From assembly GCA_903886985.1 (NCBI GenBank), contig CAISOI010000177.1, forward strand, positions 1-7,016: 7,016 bases of DNA. The letters are read 5' to 3'. The notes beneath the pieces were generated by a model. The model was not told the DNA's origin, made no database searches, and saw only the letters and a program-made list of their open reading frames with translations. Each line of letters opens with the position of its first letter. Within the stretch, counting starts at the first letter, position 1. Origin of the DNA: an uncultured Chthonomonas sp. GTDB lineage: Bacteria > Armatimonadota > Chthonomonadetes > Chthonomonadales > CAJBBX01. Shown piece after piece: positions 1-5,900 of the stretch. The position numbers and the translations under genes are program-made.

Positions 1-18
1 AAACTGCGAGAATACTAC

Positions 19-47
19 TTGACAGACAGCGGTGCCTCCCTTATAAT
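19..47 (+). promoter_or_regulatory. Perfect-consensus sigma-70 promoter upstream of rpoD
   Basis: The -35 hexamer TTGACA lies at 19-24 and the -10 hexamer TATAAT at 42-47, separated by exactly 17 bases. This is the full consensus for housekeeping sigma factors, with no mismatch. Transcription would begin near 53-56 and run rightward into the sigma factor gene. No other promoter of comparable quality is visible before 406, so this is the best candidate for the rpoD promoter. The sigma factor encoded downstream keeps the conserved regions that read these two boxes, so the gene is probably transcribed by its own product. The start site is inferred, not seen. Confidence 0.85.
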
Positions 48-53
48 AGGTGC

Positions 54-405
54 GGCTGTTTTACTAAAGAACTAAAGTGCGATCTGGACTTCATACCATT
101 GGTTATGGAGCCTAAAATATACGTAGTCCAAAATATCCACAATTTTTCGGTCGACCATTGTTGTTCGAGCCGACTACGCTCACCACAGAACTCGTCTGTA
201 TTAATTTTGTCATATCGCCTAATGGGTTGTGGCTCAGGTTGGAATTTAATACCCCAGTTTAAGGGCACTCTTGGAATAGTTAAGTCGCGGATTCTGAGTA
301 TTCGAGGCATCTTTGGGTTTTGTGATTGGACGTACTCCGATCAGGTGGATATTAAGAAATGGCTACAACTTAGAAATGGATAACCCGACACAGGGAGGGG
401 AAAAT
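54..405 (+). other. Long leader between promoter and rpoD, no convincing gene
   Basis: About 350 bases separate the predicted transcription start from the rpoD start codon. The only forward reading frame of size (99-383, 94 codons) has no ribosome binding site and gives a protein with no recognisable motif, so I do not call it a gene. I saw no tRNA, no riboswitch that I recognise, and no intrinsic terminator (no strong stem followed by a T run). The best local hairpin is weak: a 7-bp stem with one bulged G pairs 148-154 with 165-172. The stretch is most simply an untranslated leader. It could instead hold an unrecognised small RNA or a regulatory leader. Confidence 0.5.
394..398 (+). promoter_or_regulatory. 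Ribosome binding site deciding the rpoD start
   Basis: GGAGG sits in a purine-rich run (392-404) seven bases before the ATG at 406. Two earlier in-frame ATG codons, at 313 and 376, have no such site, so 406 is chosen as the start. Confidence 0.85.
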
Positions 406-1482
406 ATGAGTAGCGAGAGCGCTATTATGGATCGACCTAACGGTTTACCCGTTCGATCAGTTGATGACGACACGCTTGCGGGCGATTTAGTCGAGGATGA
501 TGAAGGTTATGTTGAAGAGACACACGAAGATCTTCTTAACTTAATCGAAAAAGGAGTACCAGTTCAATCTGACGATATGGACGAGGATGTATCACCGAAC
601 TCAATTATGACCGGTGATGAATATGTTGAAGATGAATATGCTGTAGAAGAACGAGCGAGATCGAGCAGAGACGAAGATCTCCACTTATGGATGAGCCGGG
701 CGCGTACAACGCAGCTCCTCACTGCAGACGAAGAGATAAGACTTGCAAGAGCCGTGCAACGCGGAGACAAACGTGCTAAAGACAAACTTACGGAGGCCAA
801 TCTCAGATTAGTTGTTAGTATTGCGAAGAAATACAGCGTACGCGGTATTCCTCTTCCCGATCTCATTCAAGAGGGAAACATCGGCCTAATTCGTGCAGTA
901 GAAAAGTTTGACCCTAACAAGGGATATCGGTTCAGTACTTACGCTACATGGTGGATCAGAAGGGCAATCGCTCGGGCAATTATCAATCAGGGTCGAACTA
1001 TTCGTATTCCAGTATATGTGGCTGAAATCATTCACAAGTATGTAAAGGCCTCCTCAAGACTTCGCCAACAGCTACATCGAGAACCGACTGTTGAAGAGAT
1101 CGCTCGTGAACTCGAAGTTCCAGTTGAACGAGTAAATGAAATTACTCGGATTGCTCTGGAGCCACTGTCTCTCGAAACTCCAGTTGGTGAAAAAGACAAC
1201 AGCCAGTTGTCGGACTTCATACAATCTCATACGGCCCCATCCCCTTCTGAAGCTACATTGAACCTTATTCGTCGCGAACAGATCGACGAAGTGTTGAATA
1301 AACTAACCGCTCGGGAGCGTGACGTTCTGAAGATGCGCTTTGGACTCGATGATGGATATGCACGTACGCTGGAAGAGGTTGGCAGCAGATTGAAAGTTAC
1401 TCGTGAACGAGTCCGACAGATCGAACTTCGCGCACTGAAGAAACTGCGACATATTGGTCCATCCGAACTAATCAGACATTAG
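406..1482 (+). CDS. rpoD: Housekeeping RNA polymerase sigma factor, sigma-70 group 1 (RpoD/SigA)
   Basis: This is the primary sigma subunit (358 residues), which directs core RNA polymerase to -35/-10 promoters. Residues 1 to about 88 form a very acidic segment rich in Asp and Glu, shorter than and unlike a full region 1.1. Region 1.2 begins near residue 91 (DLHLWMSRA). Region 2 spans about 125-195 and includes the core-binding and -10 reading stretch RFSTYATWWIRRAIARAI near 175-192. Region 3 covers about 196-275 (QGRTIRIPVYVAEI onward). Region 4 covers about 291-349 and includes the helix-turn-helix TLEEVGSRLKVTRERVRQIE that contacts the -35 box. The start at 406 is set by the GGAGG site; starts at 313 or 376 would add residues without family support. 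An intrinsic terminator follows 10 bases after the stop. Closeness to group 1 makes a housekeeping role likely, but an RpoD-like group 2 paralogue cannot be excluded from one window. Confidence 0.93.
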   Translation: MSSESAIMDRPNGLPVRSVDDDTLAGDLVEDDEGYVEETHEDLLNLIEKGVPVQSDDMDEDVSPNSIMTGDEYVEDEYAVEERARSSRDEDLHLWMSRARTTQLLTADEEIRLARAVQRGDKRAKDKLTEANLRLVVSIAKKYSVRGIPLPDLIQEGNIGLIRAVEKFDPNKGYRFSTYATWWIRRAIARAIINQGRTIRIPVYVAEIIHKYVKASSRLRQQLHREPTVEEIARELEVPVERVNEITRIALEPLSLETPVGEKDNSQLSDFIQSHTAPSPSEATLNLIRREQIDEVLNKLTARERDVLKMRFGLDDGYARTLEEVGSRLKVTRERVRQIELRALKKLRHIGPSELIRH

Positions 1483-1492
1483 GAACTTAATT

Positions 1493-1525
1493 GCGGGCAG
1501 CTCAATCTGAGTTGCCCGCCTTTTT
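1493..1525 (+). terminator. Intrinsic terminator after rpoD
   Basis: A 12-bp stem pairs 1493-1504 with 1508-1519. It is GC-rich at the base, has one G-U wobble (1500 with 1512) and no mismatch, and closes a three-base loop. One C and then five T (1521-1525) follow. This is a textbook Rho-independent terminator. It separates the sigma factor from the hydrolase. It also argues against a hydrolase start at the ATG at 1526, which directly abuts the T run. Confidence 0.93.
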
Positions 1526-1576
1526 ATGGGGTTCCCACATACACTTTCCGCCAAGTCTTGCCAAGCACAGCATTCA

Positions 1577-1580
1577 CGGA
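1577..1580 (+). promoter_or_regulatory. Ribosome binding site deciding the GH127 start
   Basis: GGAG lies eight bases before the ATG at 1589. The protein then begins directly with a signal peptide, which supports this start over the in-frame ATG at 1526. No clear promoter with both boxes is visible between the terminator and this site. Confidence 0.7.
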
Positions 1581-1588
1581 GTTCAAAG

Positions 1589-3937
1589 ATGATACTTAAG
1601 CGATTGCAAACCTCTTTCACCATTATTTTGACAATAATAGGTACAAATAGCGGTTTCGCCCAACAAAATCCCCTTCACCTTGCGCAACCCAATACTGAGG
1701 TAGTGCAAGATGTCCTCACTCTTGCCAGCCCCGCTGATATCAAACTATCTGGACTACTTGGAGCCAGATATTTCAATTCTGAACGCAATCGACTGCTGAA
1801 TGTTAATGAAGGAGAGCTTCTCGAGGGATTCAGGCACAAACCAGGAAAGCAAGCATGGATTGGGGAACACGTTGGAAAATTTCTTCACGCGGCTTCCCTC
1901 TCGTATTCAAACACCGGTGATCCTGCGCTCAGAGCAAAGATTGATCGCGTCGCCTCTGAACTAATAAAAACTCAGGAACCTGACGGATATTTGGGTACCT
2001 ACGTTAAAGACAAACGGTTCGGGCTCTTCGAAAATGCCGATTGGGACGTCTGGGTTCACAAATATGACCTTCTGGGACTACTCACATACTACCAGTACAC
2101 GGGTGACAAGCAGGCACTAAGTGCTTGTATCAAAATCGGCGATCTCTTAATCAATACTTTTGGACCGAACAAAAAGAGCATTATCTCTGCTGGTACGCAT
2201 GTCGGGATGGCGTCCTGCAGCATCTTGGAGCCCGTTGTTTTGCTCTACCGAGCAACAGGCGAGCGCAAGTTTCTCGATTTTGCGAAATACATTGTTGCGG
2301 CTTATGACGAGCCTGCAGGTCCACATGTTGTTCAGACGTTGTTGAAAGAGAAATCAGTTCGCAAAACTGCGAATGCAAAAGCCTACGAAATGACTTCCAA
2401 TCTAGTGGGGCTCTGTGAGCTTTACAGAGCCAACGGAGACGTTTCGCTGCTGACTGCAGCAACCAATGCCTGGGACGATATTGTCAAGAACAGACTGTAT
2501 ATAACCGGATCCGGAAGCAGTTTTGAAGTATGGCAGGACGAAAACCATCTTCCTAATGGAAACAACTCCAACATCTGTGAAACGTGCGTTACAGTTTCAT
2601 GGGAGCAATTGAATATTGAGTTGCTGAGGCTGACAGGCGACAGCAAATATGCGGACCAATTGGAACGCTCTGTTTACAATCACCTTCTGGGGGCACAAAG
2701 ACCTGACGGCAAACAGTGGTGCTATTACACCCCGCTTGAGGGAATAAAACCCTATGGGAACTCTACAAACTGCTGTTTGTCGAGTGGCCCGAGAGGTGTT
2801 GCATTATTGCCGACTTACTCAATTGCAACATCTATCAACAAACGCGCGATCTTCGTAAATCTCTACAACCCACTCAGTGCGAATGTCTTGCTGGGAGATA
2901 CCAGGGTCCATCTGGCGGTTACCACCGACTATCCGATCTCTGGAGACGTTTCTGTCAAAGTGAACTCTGCAAAAACAACCAATTTTCAACTCAATCTCAG
3001 GGTGCCTTCATGGGCTACAAATGCGAAGCTAAGTGTCAATGACAAATCTACAACCGCCCACAACGGCCCCGGCGGGTATTTGTCCATTCAGCGAAAGTGG
3101 AGACAGGGCGATGTAGTGAAGATCCATTTCGATATTCATCCTATCGTCATCAAAGGATCACAAGAGAACGCCGGGCGCGTGGCCTACCAATGGGGACCGT
3201 TAGTCTTGGCACGGGACACGGCACACACAACAGCTGGACAATCCTTCAATCGAATATTGTTGAGTGATAACCCTGTCATCGTCGCAAAATCGAATTGGTC
3301 TTCCCTGGATCCAAACAACAATCCCGTTTTAAAGTGCGAAGGAATGTTGCGTGATGGAAGAAATCGTGTTAACACCACAGTACAACTTGTTCCTTTCTAC
3401 AATGCTGGGGCTGATGGAAAACCATTTCAAGTTTGGTCACGAACACCTGCGTCCATTGGCACCGCGGACAGTTCCGTTCTGATCGACTCTAAAGAGACTA
3501 GATCGAGGATGGGGAATATGTCCGGGCAAATACTCGACAGTGACCTTAGTCGTACGGTCGTTACATTTGACGGAACGTTACAAAAAGAGGATTGGTTTGG
3601 GGCCGAAATCGACGAACCAATTACCTTTAATCAGGTCACTTTCGCGCATGGCCAGTCCTTTCATGACGGCGGGTGGTTCGATACTTCGACCGGTAAGCCA
3701 GTTATACAAATAAAGCGAACGAAAACCAGTGCATGGGAGCAGATCAGCGTATTGGAGAGCTATCCAAGTACTACATCAAGTCGCGTTCCGAGAATTAAGG
3801 AAGGACAGAAATTTGTTCAGCGATTTCCCTCGGTTACATGCGTTGGTATAAGAATTGTAGGCAAACCAGCATCTGGAGACAATCCTCGGCAAGCCTTTAG
3901 CTCTTGCTCTCTGCTACAAGCAATACTCGTTAAGTAG
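1589..3937 (+). CDS. Secreted GH127-family glycoside hydrolase (DUF1680), beta-L-arabinofuranosidase-like
   Basis: The 782-residue product starts with a Sec signal peptide: basic LKR near residues 3-6, a hydrophobic core at about 10-18, and likely cleavage after GFA at residue 24. There is no lipobox Cys. Residues of about 40-430 match the GH127/DUF1680 barrel, including EPDGYLGTY near 130-138. The zinc-thiolate site of this family appears intact: Glu331 and Cys333 in CETC, and the pair Cys395-Cys396 in NCCLSSG. By analogy with Bifidobacterium HypBA1, Cys395 would be the nucleophile and Glu313 (SSFEVWQ) the acid/base. A beta-sandwich section follows and ends near FYNAGADGKPFQVW (604-616). About 160 further residues, with WFGAEI, HDGGWF and a late GIRIVG, resemble a discoidin-type (F5/8C) carbohydrate-binding fold. 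It likely removes arabinofuranose or related sugars from glycans outside the cytoplasm. The family also contains other activities, such as aceric acid hydrolase, so the substrate is open. Confidence 0.85.
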   Translation: MILKRLQTSFTIILTIIGTNSGFAQQNPLHLAQPNTEVVQDVLTLASPADIKLSGLLGARYFNSERNRLLNVNEGELLEGFRHKPGKQAWIGEHVGKFLHAASLSYSNTGDPALRAKIDRVASELIKTQEPDGYLGTYVKDKRFGLFENADWDVWVHKYDLLGLLTYYQYTGDKQALSACIKIGDLLINTFGPNKKSIISAGTHVGMASCSILEPVVLLYRATGERKFLDFAKYIVAAYDEPAGPHVVQTLLKEKSVRKTANAKAYEMTSNLVGLCELYRANGDVSLLTAATNAWDDIVKNRLYITGSGSSFEVWQDENHLPNGNNSNICETCVTVSWEQLNIELLRLTGDSKYADQLERSVYNHLLGAQRPDGKQWCYYTPLEGIKPYGNSTNCCLSSGPRGVALLPTYSIATSINKRAIFVNLYNPLSANVLLGDTRVHLAVTTDYPISGDVSVKVNSAKTTNFQLNLRVPSWATNAKLSVNDKSTTAHNGPGGYLSIQRKWRQGDVVKIHFDIHPIVIKGSQENAGRVAYQWGPLVLARDTAHTTAGQSFNRILLSDNPVIVAKSNWSSLDPNNNPVLKCEGMLRDGRNRVNTTVQLVPFYNAGADGKPFQVWSRTPASIGTADSSVLIDSKETRSRMGNMSGQILDSDLSRTVVTFDGTLQKEDWFGAEIDEPITFNQVTFAHGQSFHDGGWFDTSTGKPVIQIKRTKTSAWEQISVLESYPSTTSSRVPRIKEGQKFVQRFPSVTCVGIRIVGKPASGDNPRQAFSSCSLLQAILVK

Positions 3938-3965
3938 GCTATTGGGGCAATCATGATTTGAACGG

Positions 3966-4010
3966 GACCGCAATCATATGTTTTTAATATATATTGCGGT
4001 CTTTGTCTTT
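3966..4010 (+). terminator. Probable intrinsic terminator after the GH127 gene
   Basis: A perfect 9-bp stem pairs GACCGCAAT (3966-3974) with ATTGCGGTC (3993-4001). After a bulged C it extends by five weaker pairs (3976-3980 with 3988-3992, the last G-U), leaving a seven-base loop. The downstream tract, TTTGTCTTT (4002-4010), is T-rich but interrupted. It lies 28 bases after the hydrolase stop and should end that transcript, which makes the mannose genes a separate unit. Confidence 0.78.
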
Positions 4011-4088
4011 GGCATGCATGCATCCGAGGTGATTTGCAACCTACCGAATCCGAAAGTGAGAGTTAACGTACTAAAACACTCATTGAAG

Positions 4089-4117
4089 TTGATTACGGGT
4101 ACTATCAATAGTATTAG
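4089..4117 (+). promoter_or_regulatory. Weak candidate promoter for the mannose-phosphate gene pair
   Basis: TTGATT (4089-4094) and TATTAG (4112-4117) are spaced by 17 bases, and each matches four of six consensus positions. This is the best pair I see in the gap between the terminator and the start at 4173. A promoter is expected here because a terminator precedes the gap, but AT-rich sequence gives such matches by chance. Confidence 0.25.
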
Positions 4118-4172
4118 CCATACTAAGACCCTTGATGGTCATGGATTAGCGACAATCCGACACATCTCTTGA

Positions 4173-5900
4173 ATGAGCAGTGATCCAATTAGTAAGTTAC
4201 TCATCGATAATTTAAGTTACGAACCGGTTCCTCTCCAATTTGGCACGAGTGGACGCCGCGGACTGGTTGTCAATCTTACCCAACTCGAAATAGCTATAAA
4301 CGTTTCTGCAGAACTGGAGTATCTCACTTCGTTGCCAAAGTCCGCCGGTGGCATCTCTCCTGGTGAGGACTTTTACATCGGTTATGACCTACGACCTTCC
4401 TCAACCCAATTTGTCGCCGAATTTGCCGGTCGGGGTCAGCTGTTCCATGCGATCTGGTTGACGGTAAAGGAAGCTGGATTCAATCCTGTAAACCTCGGTC
4501 CGCTTCCAACTCCTGCCGTTATGCTGTATGCGACCAATAGGCATTGCGCGAGCATTATGGTTACTGGCAGTCACATCCCCTTCGATCGCAACGGATACAA
4601 ACTGAATACATCCATAGGCGAACTCCTAAAGGAAGATGAACAACCCATAACTCGCCAAGTAGAAGACGTCAGGAAAAGATTCTATTCGGCTCCCGCTGAT
4701 CTCAGCCCGTTCAATTCCGACGGAATGTATAAAACAACCTCTAGTGAGACAGTTTCAATTGACACAAGAGCCATCGAACTCTACAAACAGCGATACGTAA
4801 AATATTTCGGTACTTCGTCCTTGAGCGGACTGCGATTATTGGTGTATCAACACGCAGCGGTTGGCCGAGATTTTTTGGTCGATCTTCTCCGGTCTCTTGG
4901 CGCGGAAGTCGTGGCAGTCGGACGATCAGAAATGTTTGTGCCTATAGACACAGAAGCAATCGACGCTGAGCAAATTACAACCATTCAAAACCTTGTAGAT
5001 TTGACGTCAGGATCATACGATGCGGTGGTTTCGACAGACGGAGACAGCGACCGCCCCCTGATTCTTGGAATAGATAATGGCAAAGTCCACTTTTTCTCCG
5101 GCGATCTTTTAGGGATAATTACAGCGCAACATATACACGCAGATGCTGTCGTGGTGCCAATAAGTTGCAATGATGCTATAGATCTCACCAATCTGAAATC
5201 ATGCCTCTTTCCGAAGACGCGCATCGGCTCGCCGTACGTTATTAGTGAGATGCGGATTGCAGTGTCACAGGGTAAAACTCGCGTTTGCGGCTGGGAAGCA
5301 AACGGAGGTTTTCTTCTTGGAAGTGACCTTGTCTCTGAATCAGCAACCCTTTCGAAATTACAGACGCGTGATGCGATCTTGCCCATCATAACGGTCCTAG
5401 CCGCTGCCAAGGCCGCGTCGCTATCCGTTTGTGAACTGTTTGATGAACTACCTAAGCGTTTCGGGCGTGCATCGCTCATACGCAATTTCCCTCGTGCCAC
5501 TTCTCTGAAAATTGTTGAGTTGTTAAAGCCAACGATTGATCCACCAAACTATATCAGTTTCGTCGCGCCCGCCAATTCTAAGAGCGATTCTTATATATCG
5601 CCAGATGGTATGAGCAAACTCAAAGGCCTTGTGGAGCGTTTTTTTAGTATCACAAGAGGATTCTCTCCAGCAGCATGGGTTGATTATACTGACGGCGTAC
5701 GCATCGGATTCACAAACGGAGATGTTGCACATGTGCGCCCATCCGGCAATGCGGACGAAATGAGAATCTATTCTGTTGCAAACTCCCCGGAGCGTGCAGA
5801 AACAATTGTTGCCCAAGGCGTTAAAGAACCCGACGGAATTTTGAGACAGCTTCAGGCATATTCAGAAAGTTCTTCTTCAACCAGTAAGAAGGTTAGATAA
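4173..5900 (+). CDS. Phosphomannomutase-type phosphohexomutase (alpha-D-phosphohexomutase superfamily)
   Basis: This 575-residue cytoplasmic enzyme would interconvert mannose-6-phosphate and mannose-1-phosphate. All four hallmark loops of the superfamily are present in order. FGTSGRRG (23-30) is the N-terminal signature, and TGSHIP (131-136) carries the phosphoserine Ser133. TDGDSDR (288-294) supplies the metal-binding Asp289, Asp291 and Asp293. GWEANGG (373-379) is the sugar-specificity loop, and VRPSGNADEMRIY (521-533) is the phosphate-binding loop. TGSHIP and WEANGG differ from the common TASHNP and GEXSGH forms and recall, from memory, the rhizobial NoeK/ManB-like branch. The protein is about 100 residues longer than typical bacterial homologues (around 450-465). 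The start at 4173 is nearly forced because a TGA sits directly upstream in frame, yet there is no Shine-Dalgarno site. It abuts manA, which supports mannose over glucose or glucosamine as substrate. Phosphoglucomutase side activity is possible. Confidence 0.85.
   Translation: MSSDPISKLLIDNLSYEPVPLQFGTSGRRGLVVNLTQLEIAINVSAELEYLTSLPKSAGGISPGEDFYIGYDLRPSSTQFVAEFAGRGQLFHAIWLTVKEAGFNPVNLGPLPTPAVMLYATNRHCASIMVTGSHIPFDRNGYKLNTSIGELLKEDEQPITRQVEDVRKRFYSAPADLSPFNSDGMYKTTSSETVSIDTRAIELYKQRYVKYFGTSSLSGLRLLVYQHAAVGRDFLVDLLRSLGAEVVAVGRSEMFVPIDTEAIDAEQITTIQNLVDLTSGSYDAVVSTDGDSDRPLILGIDNGKVHFFSGDLLGIITAQHIHADAVVVPISCNDAIDLTNLKSCLFPKTRIGSPYVISEMRIAVSQGKTRVCGWEANGGFLLGSDLVSESATLSKLQTRDAILPIITVLAAAKAASLSVCELFDELPKRFGRASLIRNFPRATSLKIVELLKPTIDPPNYISFVAPANSKSDSYISPDGMSKLKGLVERFFSITRGFSPAAWVDYTDGVRIGFTNGDVAHVRPSGNADEMRIYSVANSPERAETIVAQGVKEPDGILRQLQAYSESSSSTSKKVR
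5887..5892 (+). promoter_or_regulatory. Ribosome binding site for manA inside the mutase 3' end
   Basis: AGAAGG, eight bases before the ATG at 5901, lies within the last codons of the mutase gene. It supports translation of manA from the same message. Confidence 0.7.

Noticed and set aside
148..172. Possible structured RNA or tRNA-like element with GTTCGA in the leader
   Set aside because: The stem is only seven pairs with a bulge, and no cloverleaf or known riboswitch motif can be built around it.
99..383. 94-codon forward reading frame in the rpoD leader
   Set aside because: It has no ribosome binding site and no recognisable domain, and its protein composition looks like translated non-coding DNA. 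It fits better as untranslated leader.
313..405. N-terminal extension of the sigma factor from ATG 313 or 376
   Set aside because: There is no ribosome site before either ATG, whereas GGAGG lies at the right distance from ATG 406. The extra residues have no family match.
1526..1588. Upstream start for the GH127 protein
   Set aside because: The ATG abuts the terminator T run, lacks a ribosome site, and would put 21 polar residues before an otherwise typical signal peptide.
4012..4023. Three tandem GCAT units forming a 10-base palindrome
   Set aside because: The run is too short to call a repeat or operator, and no second copy was noticed elsewhere in the window.
3978..4172. 64-codon frame in the gap before the mutase, in the same frame and ending directly before its ATG
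   Set aside because: Its ATG lies within the terminator hairpin (3966-4001), it has no ribosome site, and the product has no recognisable features. The shared frame is most likely chance.
4985..5500. 171-codon reverse-strand frame inside the mutase gene
   Set aside because: It is antisense to a strongly supported coding region with all catalytic motifs, and its product shows no domain. It is a shadow frame.
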